Shown here one piece after another: positions 1 through 10,159 of a stretch of DNA of 64,000 nt. Numbering within the stretch: the stretch's first letter is position 1; each line of letters begins with the position of its first letter. A program made the position numbers and the translations under genes. Location of the stretch: the NCBI GenBank assembly GCA_002270565.1, contig NQMI01000067.1, forward strand, positions 62,001-126,000, written 5' to 3'. The notes under the pieces are model-generated. The model was given only the letters and a program-made list of their open reading frames with translations. It did not search any database and was not told the DNA's origin. Source of the stretch: Stenocarpella maydis (taxonomy: Eukaryota > Ascomycota > Sordariomycetes > Diaporthales > Diaporthaceae).

Positions 1-740
1 ATTATGGAGTTAGATATGCTGGTATTGAATCTATGTGAGTTGAATCTCTGTAAATATAGAAATTAAACTGTGTTTAATCTAGTTTTATATTAGCTTAAAT
101 TTATATGCTGCTAGCTATTTAGTCACTTATTCAGAAATAGGGTATTATAAATAGTATAAACTGTATTTCAATATGGCTTTACAATAAGGACCGTTTGGTC
201 TCTAAGCTTTGATGGGATAGAATGCTAAAATACCTAAAGGGTATTACTTTGGAAGGTATGTTGGAACTATGTGTAAACTCTGGGCTTAGGTATTAATAAT
301 GTTTAAATAGGGCTCAAACGAGAGCTTGAGATCAATAAAATATGCCCCCCTATAGATTGATGAGTTCGCTATATTGAATACCTAGGGTTCAATGGTTAAG
401 GCTTAGCTTATTGGTTTGCTATATGTTTTCTTTAAATTTAAGCTAAGAAGTTTTCTTAATTTGAATTCCTACAAATGGATCTTTTATATAAAATGGTCTA
501 GGGAAAGATGAATATTTACTCCATTAATATATAGCACCCAGACTATAGTTATAAGTTATATAAACTCTATTTAAATTATAATACTTACTAATACTTTATA
601 TTTAAACTAGCTGTACTTATACTTGCTTATATCTTTGTTAATTTAGAGAGCCCTTAAACCTACTTTAAACTCTTTTTAGTTCTTTTTGAGAAGATCTTTG
701 AGGTATCTAAGAAGCAGGTTTGCTTTCAGTATATATACAT
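1..740. other. AT-rich, gene-free tract (probably RIP-mutated repeat)
   Basis: Very AT-rich DNA dense in stops in all frames, as expected of transposon sequence eroded by repeat-induced point mutation. No protein family can be named. It ends where composition returns to normal, near 750. Confidence 0.5.
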
Positions 741-1393
741 GTTAAACGGAACCGCTCAGCAGGGCGTTGGCACTTCCTGCAAGGAGTTACCCTAGACNNN
801 NNNNNNNNNNNNNGTTATGGCCCGTGCGGTGCGCTAGTCCCAATTCGATAACTACCTGCCAAGCCCTTAGTTACTCCCATCGAACTGGTCCCCCACTTAC
901 ACCAGCACTGTCTTACGGCACTCGACCCATATTAAACAATCCGGTAATCACGAGCTCGGCTGCGTGAACCAGGGGAATATGCGCCTGAATTAAGCACCCA
1001 TGCCGATTGCAAGGTGGGATTCAACGCAATAGGGTGGGTTGCTATCCAGCCGACAGCTGTCACCAAAAATCATGGTGCCGCATTGATACTACCTACCCAA
1101 TTCAGCGACTCGGTTGCGGGGGAGACGGCCGGAAGAGGACTCGACACTTGTACAAGGTGTCGTATGGACCTACATAGGTAAGGATGCGGTCTGATGGATG
1201 CGGTCTGATGGAAGGCATAAATCACGCGCGTTTGTCACCTCCATCATGACCATCATCATCACCAGATGCATTCATCAGGCTCGTTCTGCAGCCTCTTGAT
1301 TCAACCCTCCAATCATTCACAAATCCCATACTCATCCGTAACCCCCAGTCACTCATTGACTCTCACTCGCTCTCTCTGTCTAGAATCTCCACC
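741..1393. other. Intergenic DNA with a 16-base N gap
   Basis: Bases 798-813 are N (scaffold gap). A 14-bp direct repeat (ggatgcggtctgat, two adjacent copies) lies near 1190-1217, and a short cat/atc-rich stretch near 1240-1270. No gene is supported. The last 150 bp are the presumed promoter and 5' UTR of the peptidase gene at 1394. Confidence 0.5.
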
Positions 1394-2336
1394 ATGATGT
1401 ACACCGGCTTTGCCCTTGCCGCCGCGGCTGGCGCCGTCCAGGCCATTACTGTTAACCCCGGTGTGCTTTCAGCCCCAACGTTCCGCATGGGAAAGGCCAT
1501 CCCGGTCAGTCAGACCGAAACACGCACCTGTCTCCATGGCTCTGTTTCGTACTTTTCACGTCCGGAATCCTAACCGCATGCAGAGCCCCCACTCGCCCCT
1601 GAGCGCCCGGGCGCCCGACTCCATCCTCACGGAGAACTGGGCCGGCGCCACCAAGCTCGCCCGCAACATCACCGAGGTGGTGGGCACCGTGAGGATCCCG
1701 CACTGGACCAACCGCGCCGACGGCTTCACCTCGGGCATGTACATGGCGGTCCGCCTGGACGGCTTCCCCGACTGCCAGGCCGACAGCCCCATGGCGGGCA
1801 TCATCCAGGCCACGGGCGGGTACGACCCGTGGGGCGACGGCGCCGAGAGGGACAACTTCTGGGCGACGTGGGCCTGGGGCGACCTCAGCGGCGGCTCGTC
1901 CAACATCCGCGACTTCCCCATGCTGCCGGGCGACGACATCAGGCTGGGGCTGCGCGTGCTGTCGCCGACCTCGGTCAACGGCACCGTCACCAACCTGCGG
2001 ACGGGCCAGACCGAGTACCGCGTCCTGGGCAACCGGGACGCCGCGTGCGCGCGCAGGGCCGACTGGGTCGTGGGGACGTATACCAGCATGGGCCACGTCA
2101 TGCCCTTTAGCAACTTCACGGACCCCGTCGCCTTTAGCGACGCCGGCGCCACCACCGCCGGCGGCGAGGCCGTCACCCTCGATGGCGCCCAGGTCATGGA
2201 TATCGACGCCACGTGGACGGCGACGGCGCCCCTCAGCGGGGGCCTGATGACCGACTGCAACCTGGTCAGCAGCTCCTCTCTCACCTGCACGCGCCTGTAT
2301 CCCGACCCGCCAGCAAATATGGCCGAGGATAATTAA
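1394..2336 (+). CDS. Secreted peptidase G1 (eqolisin)-like protein, probably inactive
   Basis: Two exons, 1394-1504 and 1584-2336, give 287 aa. The 79-bp intron has a gtcagt donor, a ctaac branch site and a cag acceptor; the junction is phase 0. The protein opens with a signal peptide (MMYTGFALAAAAGAVQA) and continues into the G1 family beta-sandwich, beginning at the family landmark NWAGA. Eqolisins are secreted acid proteases using a Gln-Glu dyad. The Gln is present (IIQATG, Q112), but the family's WI[VM]E segment reads WVVG here, so the usual Glu position is Gly201. No signal of frameshift or nonsense is seen. I infer a secreted, possibly catalytically dead homologue. Family assignment is good; the inactivity claim depends on alignment of that one motif. 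Confidence 0.8.
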
Positions 2337-3062
2337 CTCGCACCCGCGCTGGGCCTACCGGTACGGGGCCCGGAGAAGGGAGTCCGAGTGAGTGGTCAAA
2401 GGCGCGGCAAGATGGAACACGAAGCGATGACATCTCTTTTGTTGGAACACAGTTCTCATTTTCTTCATGTACGCCATAATAATAACAATTCAGACCCGGG
2501 TTTCATGCACTGCCGTCCACCAATGTTTATAAGAGTTAAAAGAGAAATCACAAGCAGCTATTGATTTCTTTATTTCCATTTAGTTATATTAATTATTTAA
2601 CATGGCTTACCAGTGAGTGGACCGTATTAGTAAGTGGATTACTTTTGCAATATTCACCAACTTCTATTACCCCTACCACCCACCTGGGGCTAAATAACTA
2701 ATAAAAATTAGTACTAATTGGTGCCAACTGTACTTCATTGCTTAACTCTAATTAATTTTGCTAATTTGGAGGTATTAGTAGGGCTATATTGCTGATTTAA
2801 ATAGGCTAACTTTTGGTAGGAAAATCATACTTTATACTAATTAGTACTTACCTAACTTTTGAATTCTTAATCCCCTATAAACTATTAATATATATATATA
2901 TTTCTACTAATTAGTAATAATTCAGCTAGATTTACTATAATATAGTTAGAATCTAATCTATTAAACCCTTCTTTCTCTTTCTTATATATTTTATATTATA
3001 TCTAGCTCTATTATACGTACTATACTATTATTTAATTAGTTTATTATAAAATACCTCTTTAG
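2337..3062. other. Peptidase 3' flank, then AT-rich tract
   Basis: The first 200 bp are ordinary 3' flank. From about 2530 the DNA is strongly AT-rich (repeated 'ctaattagta' type words), typical of a RIP-affected repeat. It forms the target region of the solo LTR that follows. Confidence 0.5.
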
Positions 3063-3407
3063 TATTATGTCAGGACCTATGGTGCCTATCAGGGCGTATC
3101 GTGCTGCTCCGGCAGGAGCCCCCAGTATCAGGACTCCCCAGAGGGGCCCTTCCCTGATAATGTGCCGGCCGAAGGCCATTCTCGTACGCATCGAAGAAGA
3201 AATGATAGCGCAGCGAGTAAGGCAGAATGCGTTAAAAGCCGGCTATAAAAGAGGGAAGTTTGGCTGGCAGAAGGAGGAACAAGGAGGAGGGGGCAAGTTC
3301 AGTTGTACCTATTGCTGCGAATATACTGCTTCTGCGCTACTATCCCACTACTCTGCCGCTGCGTGTACCTATTCACTCTGCTTGTATTCAACAACCCTTA
3401 CATATTA
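3063..3407. repeat. Solo LTR with 5-bp target site duplication
   Basis: A 335-bp segment, 3068-3402, starts TGTCAGGACC and ends CTTACA, so it has the TG...CA ends of a retrotransposon LTR. It is flanked on both sides by the same five bases, tatta (3063-3067 and 3403-3407). A TATA box (tataaaag) lies at 3244-3251. No internal retrotransposon sequence is attached, so this is a solo LTR left by LTR-LTR recombination. Its base composition is much more GC-rich than the DNA around it, so it appears not to have been RIP-mutated and is probably a younger insertion. The open frame across it is incidental. Confidence 0.8.
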
Positions 3408-4083
3408 CCACTAATTTTATTACCTAGTTACTTTCTCTTTTCTTGTTCTGTAATGATTATTTAAAATTTTTCAATGTTAAATACCTCTTTAAATGATATT
3501 TAAGTTTTTTTTAGCCTTTTAATATTAAATACATATTATATTAGTTCTCTTAAGAATATGAACTTAATTCTTTAATACCGTAAGGGTATTTATTATTATT
3601 TATATACTTTTTATTTATAAGTTAATATCTATTATAATGAATATAGGAAAGCTATTTTAATATATAAAGATTCTACTTTTGTAATCATCACATCAAACCT
3701 TTATAGGGTTTAGTAGGTAACCAATAGGTGTTATGAACCACTGAGGGTTGGCGGCTGACTACCTAGGTATTTAAGGACCATTGATATGGGTATGCTAAAC
3801 CAGACAGGGCGAGACCGGGGGCCCCTGGCGGTTTTGCGCGAATGTCGTAATGAGTGAGTTGGAGGGGCAGAACTTTTCTTGGGGCGGCCAGCGGAGGGGC
3901 AGCTCTCTCACCCCTGACGGAGGCGCTCGCAAACCACGGCTCGTACACACCCAACAGCATACATCTATTCCTCCTCACCTGAGCCGGCTAGCTCGTTCCC
4001 GGTGCCCAAACGACTGAATTCATCGCAGCCACCCTCTTTCCCACACCAGACGCCGACCGCTCCAGCGTGCAGGCGGAGAGAGC
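3408..4083. other. AT-rich tract, then MRI1 upstream region
   Basis: 3408-3720 is AT-rich and stop-filled. 3721-4083 has normal composition and is the upstream region of MRI1. No other gene is seen. Confidence 0.5.
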
Positions 4084-4102
4084 GAGAGAGAGAGAGAGAG
4101 AG
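4084..4102. repeat. (GA)n microsatellite in the MRI1 5' UTR
   Basis: An uninterrupted GA dinucleotide run ends 16 bases before the MRI1 start codon. Length variation would change the leader but not the protein. Confidence 0.85.
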
Positions 4103-4118
4103 CCTGCGCGCCGCAAGG

Positions 4119-5728
4119 ATGGCCAGCCTGCAGGCAATCAAGTACACGCGGGGCCGGCTGGAGGTGCTGGACCAGCTGAGGCTGCCCCACGAGCACCACT
4201 ACGACGAGGTGTCGACGTGCGAAGAGGCCTTCGACTGCATCAAGGCCATGAGGGTGCGTGGGGCCCCCGCCATCGCCATCGTGGCCGCCCTGGCCCTCGC
4301 GGTCGAGCTCGACCGCGGTGGGTGCAGTGAGTCTCACCGGGGGAGCACGCGCGCATCTTCATCATCACATGGCTATACTATTATGGGGTTGAACCGTGGC
4401 TAATCCGAGATTCTCCCGCAGCCGCCACCACCGCCGACGACACGATCAGGTACATCGACGCCAGGCTGGACTACCTGAAGGGGTCGCGCCCCACGGCCGT
4501 CGACCTGACAAACGCCATCAACCACCTCAAGGCGGCCGTCCGCGCCGCCCCGCTCGAGACCACCACCGGCGCGGCGCCGCAGCCACGGGCCGCCGTGGTC
4601 GAGACCTTCATCGCCGCCGCCGAGGCCATCCTCGCCCGCGACCTGGACACCAACCTGGCCATCGGCTCGCACGGCGCCGCCTGGCTGGCCGGCGCGGGCG
4701 GGGCCGCCGCCTCGCCCGAGAGCCCGATCTCGGTGCTGACGCACTGCAACACGGGGTCGCTGGCGACGTCCGGGCACGGCACCGCCCTGGGCATCATCCG
4801 CACGCTGCGGGCGCGGGGCCTCCTCCGGCACGCCTTCTGCACCGAGACGCGCCCCTACAACCAGGGCAGCCGGCTGACGTCGTTTGAGCTCGTCTTCGAG
4901 GGCATCCCGTCGACGCTGGTGGCCGACTCGATGGCCGGGGCGCTGTTCCGCCTGCGGGGGCGCGACATGAACATCGGCGCCGTGGTGGNCGGCGCCGCCT
5001 GGCTGGCCGGCGCGGGCGGGGCCGCCGCCTCGCCCGAGAGCCCGATCTCGGTGCTGACGCACTGCAACACGGGGTCGCTGGCGACGTCCGGGCACGGCAC
5101 CGCCCTGGGCATCATCCGCACGCTGCGGGCGCGGGGCCTCCTCCGGCACGCCTTCTGCACCGAGACGCGCCCCTACAACCAGGGCAGCCGGCTGACGTCG
5201 TTTGAGCTCGTCTTCGAGGGCATCCCGTCGACGCTGGTGGCCGACTCGATGGCCGGGGCGCTGTTCCGCCTGCGGGGGCGCGACATGAACATCGGCGCCG
5301 TGGTGGTGGGCGCCGACAGGGTGGTGCGCAACGGCGACACGGCCAACAAGATCGGCACGTACCAGCTCGCCGTGCTGGCCCGCCACCACGGCGTCAGGTT
5401 CGTGGTCGCCGCGCCGACGACGTCGGTCGACCTCGAGACGCTGACGGGCGACGGCATCAGGATCGAGGAGCGCAGGCCGCAGGAGCTCACCCAGATCAGC
5501 GGCGCCGTGGTTGGCGCCGACGGCGAGGTGGACGTCTCCAGGACGGCCAGGGTCGCCATTGCCGACCAGCGCATCGGGGTGTGGAACCCGGCGTTTGATG
5601 TCACGCCGGCGGAGCTGATCGACGCCATCGTGACGGAGAAGGGGGCCGTGGTCAAGAATGCCGAGGGCAAGTTCGATTTCAGGGAGGTCATGCCGGAGCG
5701 GTGGGCAAAAGTTGTGGGCGGGCAATAG
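4119..5728 (+). CDS. MRI1: Methylthioribose-1-phosphate isomerase (with assembly duplication)
   Basis: Cytosolic (and reported nuclear) enzyme of methionine salvage that converts 5-methylthioribose-1-phosphate to 5-methylthioribulose-1-phosphate. Exon 1 is 4119-4326 (starts [12 protein letters not shown]) and exon 2 is 4422-5728, with a gtgagt donor, a cag acceptor and a phase-1 junction. Family landmarks are [20 protein letters not shown], the LTHCNTG segment with the catalytic Cys, and [19 protein letters not shown] with the catalytic Asp. As assembled, bases 4672-4988 are repeated exactly at 4990-5306 with one N (4989) between. The 318-base offset keeps frame and repeats 106 residues including the catalytic Cys. 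Without the second copy the protein is 398 aa, the normal family size. I treat the repeat as an unresolved contig overlap, not biology. Confidence 0.93.
4672..5306. repeat. Exact 317-bp direct duplication around an N (probable misassembly)
   Basis: Copy 1 is 4672-4988, copy 2 is 4990-5306, and the single N is 4989. The copies appear identical in a GC-rich coding sequence, which is what an unmerged contig overlap produces. It lies wholly inside MRI1. Confidence 0.85.
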
Positions 5729-5825
5729 ATGCAGCGTATATACTAGGCTCACAGGGGAAATGATGGGTATGGCTGCCGTCTTACGTATACATAGTTCAAC
5801 CTCTGAGGAGGCCATGATACCCACA

Positions 5826-7144
5826 CTATAGCTTCAAAGAATGCAGGATGAGCTTCTGGAAGCCCTCGACGGCGTCCTCAAGGTCGCCCACTGTCAGTGC
5901 CTCGTTGTCACCGTGCGCAACGAGGATCGAGCCAGGCCCGTAGAGATAACGGGTGTGGTTACCCTCGAGGAATGGGATATCGGTGCCGTAGTTGGCCACG
6001 ATGGTCTCGAAACCTGGCAGAGCATCATGGTTATTAGCTTTGGGCCCCCGAGGCTGCAACGCAAGGGACACTCACCATCCACCTCACAGTCACAGGGCAC
6101 CACACCACCACCACGGGGGCAGTCAACACTCAGCGCCTCATCGTCCACCGAGGCCAGCACCTCCCTGATCTTCTCCCGCACAGACTCGTGCCCCGTCTCC
6201 TGCGGCCCGACGGCGACGCGGCACAGCAGGGTGGCCGACGCGCGCGCAGGGATAACATTAGGAGCGACGCCCCCCTCCATCAGGCCAATATTGACGGTGG
6301 TGTTGCCGTACCTCTCGGTGCTCCCCAGGTCCGCCTCGAGCACCCGCAGCAGACCCCTCAGCAGCACCTCGTTGGCGCTCTTGCCCAGCCACGGGTACCC
6401 GCTGTGGCCCGCCCTGCCGGCGGCCGTCACCTCGCACGCCAGGGCGCCCTTGTGCCCGCACGCGAGCCGGTTCTCGGTGGGCTCGCCGAAGACGGCGGCC
6501 CTGAAGGCCATCCCCCCGGACCTCGCCCGCTCCGAGAAGGCCTGCATCCCGTCGCCGTACCGCTCCTCGCCCACCACGTACGCCACCATGACGTCCTCGG
6601 GCGCGACCAGCCCGCGCGCGAGCAGGTCCTCCACGGCCGTCAGCTGCGCGGCCACGCTGCCCTTGGCGTCGACCGAGCCGCGGCCCGCGATGGTGGTGGA
6701 CCTCGTCACCTCGCCGTCCGAGATGGAGTACGGGATGTGCGGGGGCACGACGTCGATGTGGCTCGTCACGAGGACCTTGGGGCCCGGGTGCCCCCCACCG
6801 CCGCCCCCGGGTGACGGAGGCCAGGCCACGACGTTGAGCCTGTCCTTGCCCTCGGGGGTGTTGTTCCTGGCCACCACTTTGTCGACGTCATAGTTCCACG
6901 ACCGCGAGATGAAGTAATCGATCAGGAAGGCGGCAACATCATGCTCCGCCCCGGTGGTCGAGGAGATGTCCACCAGGTCCTTGTGCAGCGCGAGGAGGCC
7001 ATCGCGATACGCGGGCGGTCTGCCGGGCGTGAGGTCGAGCTCGGGTTGGTGATGGATTATCCCCAGCGGCTGTTGCTCGCCAGGGACGGACCCAGCGGCC
7101 AGGCCGGAGCCCAGCACGAGCAGGAGTAGTTTGTTGGACAGCAT
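5826..7144 (-). CDS. Secreted peptidase family M20A carboxypeptidase
   Basis: Exons on the minus strand are 7144-6076 and 6013-5826 (gtgagt donor, phase 1), giving 418 aa. An N-terminal signal peptide (MLSNKLLLLVLGSGLAAGS) indicates secretion or vacuolar delivery. Metal-binding motifs of the di-zinc M20 fold are present in order: TSHIDVVPP, GRGSVDAKGS, and VGEERYGDGM with the general-base Glu pair, then the lid-domain segment GRAGHSGYPW. Known relatives are the roughly 430-aa fungal 'probable carboxypeptidases' of family M20A, which trim peptides from the C-terminus. The gene is tail-to-tail with MRI1, 97 bp apart, which suggests no shared regulation. There is no sign of damage. Confidence 0.88.
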
Positions 7145-8190
7145 CGTCGGGCCTGAGCTGGTCGACAGGCCTGCGCAGATGTGCTGTGGCTTGAGCTCGG
7201 GTCTGGAGCTGTTAGATAGAATTGTGGGGTGGACCGAGTAGTTCGAGCTCTTCTTTCAACGACGCCACATCGGCTATGACGTGCTTTGCGTCGGCTATTT
7301 ATTAGCGTTGCTCGGCACCGAAGCCGGCGATGCCGTTGATGGGTAATTTCTTGGCGCTGCATATAATTAAACACGGCTGGGTGATCAACGCCGTTGGCTT
7401 TCTATTGTTTCGTCCCCCCCAAAACAGCCATCACTATAACTAAATACTATAATAATAAACAAGACCCAAGTCGCTAAAATGGGCATCCATCTATCCATCT
7501 CCCTTGATTTAGTTACTGCCATCCAGCCTACCGCGGCAGCAGCATTTACAGTATGGGTCTTAAACAGATATTGTGCCCCTGCCGGCAGAGCTATGTAACT
7601 TATCATAGTTATTTGTTTTTTAAAAAGCACCTCTCGGTGGCCCTGTTTATTCCCGTGGACAAATCGAGCCCTCAGCATGCAAAGCCGAAGCAAGTAGGCG
7701 GCGCAGCAGATTGCTGCCTGCTTCACAACCAACCGGCGTGCGCCACCCAACGTCGCACAGCTGCCTTCCTCGGACGCTGGTTGTTGTTGCTAATGCAGAG
7801 TATGAAACAATTTGGATGGGCACTATTCGCTCATTCGAAATTCTTGCTGCAGCCGGGTGGCTGGGCGGCGCAGTATTGGTCCTCGTCGGATGCCTCATTG
7901 TCTGGCAATGCACATGCAAGAGGCCCACCCTCACCAACCGGGCGAGGAGTGTTTCGTCCAGGAACTGGGCCGTCGAACCAGCTGCTCCTCGCGGCCTTTA
8001 ATTGGTTGGCTAGTATCAATTGATCTTCATCGTCGTCGAAGAGGCAACAAGTATAAATGGGATGTGTATATGGGCTCCCATCAAGCCCCAACGTTTTTGC
8101 ATTTTCCCCCGAACAGCCAGCCTTCTGATCGTGGACCACTAAGCACTTACATTTTACTCTACTCCACCCATCGCCCTGATCATCATTGCA
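7145..8190. other. Intergenic region
   Basis: Upstream of two divergent genes. Several short overlapping open frames on both strands have no recognisable domain and no intron logic; I see no supported gene. Confidence 0.5.
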
Positions 8191-9093
8191 ATGGCTACTT
8201 CACCCCAGACGATCATCGTTGACTCGGAGGCCCAGCTCATTTCCATGCTGGACAAGCTGAGCCTCGTCCGGCCGCCGGCCAAGCCGCTCGACCCCCCGAG
8301 CCTGTACTTCGACATTGAGGGCCAGGACCTCGGCCGCCACGGCCACATCTCCATCGTGTCCCTCTTCATATACCCGGACAACACGGCGTACCTGATTGAC
8401 GTGCACACGCTCAAGGGCGACGCCTTCACCACCGCCAACGAAGACGGCACGACCCTCAAGGACGTCCTCGAGTCCCCCACGCTGCCAAAAGGCTTCTTCG
8501 ACATACGCAACGACTCCGACGCGCTCTTCAGCCTCTTCGGAATCAAGGTCGCCGGGGTCCACGACATCCAGCTCATGGAGCTCGCCCGGCGGAGGCGCCC
8601 TAGGGTCTATGTGTCCGGGCTCTCCAAGTGCATCGAGAGGGACCTGGCCGGCGCGCCGGACCAGGCCGCCACCGTCGCGTGGGCCCTCGCCGCCAAGCAG
8701 CGCGGGCAGGTGCTGTGGGACCCAAACGCAGGCCGCGGGGGCACGCACGCCGCCTTCAACACGAGGCCGCTGCAGCCGGCCATCGCCGACTACTGCAGCG
8801 CGGACATCGCCCTGCTCCCGGCCCTCTGGAGGACCTATGCGCGCGACCTCTCGTCGGCTGGGCACATGTTCTGGCGCTGCCAGATCCGGGGCAGGACACT
8901 GGACAGGATCAAGCAGTCGCAAGGGCCCTCTTACAACCCCCAGGGCAAGAACAAGGCCCGCGGGCCCTGGGAGTGGCAGCCCGAGGAGCTCGAGGAGGTG
9001 TCGGCGGCCTGGAACGAGGACATGATGGATGACTACAGGATTGGCGACACATACACAGAGGTCGCCTTTGGGGAGTTGAAGATGGTTTTTTGA
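8191..9093 (+). CDS. DEDD-type 3'-5' exonuclease domain protein
   Basis: Single exon, 300 aa. The fold is the RNase D/EXD-like 3'-5' exonuclease: motif I is YFDIEGQDLG (D41, E43), motif II is FDIRNDSDAL (D108/D110), and motif III is YCSADIALL near residue 210, with a Tyr and Asp four residues apart. The usual metal-coordinating acidic set is therefore present and activity on RNA or DNA is plausible, but substrate is unknown. Similar stand-alone genes are widespread in filamentous ascomycetes. The C-terminal 60 residues are charged and rich in Trp/Glu. No signal peptide or membrane segment is seen. Confidence 0.82.
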   Translation: MATSPQTIIVDSEAQLISMLDKLSLVRPPAKPLDPPSLYFDIEGQDLGRHGHISIVSLFIYPDNTAYLIDVHTLKGDAFTTANEDGTTLKDVLESPTLPKGFFDIRNDSDALFSLFGIKVAGVHDIQLMELARRRRPRVYVSGLSKCIERDLAGAPDQAATVAWALAAKQRGQVLWDPNAGRGGTHAAFNTRPLQPAIADYCSADIALLPALWRTYARDLSSAGHMFWRCQIRGRTLDRIKQSQGPSYNPQGKNKARGPWEWQPEELEEVSAAWNEDMMDDYRIGDTYTEVAFGELKMVF

Positions 9094-10159
9094 TTGCGGC
9101 GCTTACAGGGACGGTCGTGCTGCGTCACTTGCTAGATGAAGACGAAGGCCTGAGGTCGGGGAGTTGCTGCCCCCCCCATGGCCGGTTTGAGAAGACACTT
9201 CTGGGGCACTGCGTTTGCGGACTAGCAGTGATGCAAAATGATCTCTGCATAGACTGTGAGGTTGATTCTTGAATGTTTGCAAGCAGTGTACTGGGTGATA
9301 TGGTCTTTGATTCTCACTCATTGCTGGATGTTGTGCAACTGACTTGTTGGGAATTGCCTTGTGGCTGTTGAGAAGCAGAACAAGGTGTAATAGACCAGCT
9401 TATGCGCCATTGAAATAGACCAAAATACTTGAGATTCTGTCCCAGATTATGCCTGCAAGGCGGAAAGTATTTCTTAGCTAACGCTGGGTCTTTGCTCAAG
9501 TGGGCGTTTACGACTATATGCAGGGACTGCCGAACATATTTTTAAGGAAATCGTGACCGGGTTAAAGTGAAACCACCTAGAATTCATGTTCATTGAACCA
9601 TTATTCCCGGGATGCAATTGAGCTATTGTCACGGTTGTGTCACGGCGCATATGGCCCTCATGCTTCAGAACCGAGGTATGGGTGACCAACATTTCTCGTG
9701 CGGCTAGGGCCTGTGGCAGTACATGTGCATAAAATCCATGATTGAAATAGAAACTTGTGTCCGCGGCTGCCTTGGAAGAAGCAAATAGCGGTGGTGGCTT
9801 TGTTCAGTCACCGAGGCTCTGCGAGAGTTCAACCTGACCAATGGGCGGTGCAGCGAGAGGAAGCTGAAATGCAAGTCGCTCACAGCCACGACGCAGTGTG
9901 ACGTCTTTTATTTCCAGCTGACCGCTCAAAAAACGCGTGCTCCATTTTCGTCGGGATCAATTCCATCAGTAGCCTGTTGGCATGTTCAGAGTTGGTTATA
10001 AGGCAGTTTCCCCAAACCTCATTTATGTACTCAGAGTGCCATGCTCATTCTTTAGCACATTCATCCAAGCCTTTTTAATGGGATAGGACTGGCCGGTACT
10101 CAAACTTCTTATTTGTATCGTTCCAGCCACTTTCTACTTTTATCGGCTTAGGTTTTCTG
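9094..10159. other. Intergenic region
   Basis: No open frame of coding character, no repeat structure and no RNA gene recognised. The last few hundred bases are the presumed promoter of the DUF3176 gene. Confidence 0.45.

Noticed and set aside
1410..1583. In-frame extension of the G1 peptidase upstream of 1584
   Set aside because: It reads through the intron; the true first exon is in another frame and encodes the signal peptide.
3067..3414. 115-codon open frame
   Set aside because: Coincides with the solo LTR and is explained by it.
4400..5824. 474-codon open frame on the minus strand
   Set aside because: Antisense shadow of GC-rich MRI1, with random Arg/Pro/Gly-rich composition and containing the same duplication.
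5841..6893. 350-codon open frame on the plus strand
   Set aside because: Antisense to the M20 peptidase, whose motifs and intron are unambiguous.
7553..8023. 156-codon open frame
   Set aside because: No domain and overlapped by equally long frames on the other strand; in the promoter region of the exonuclease gene.
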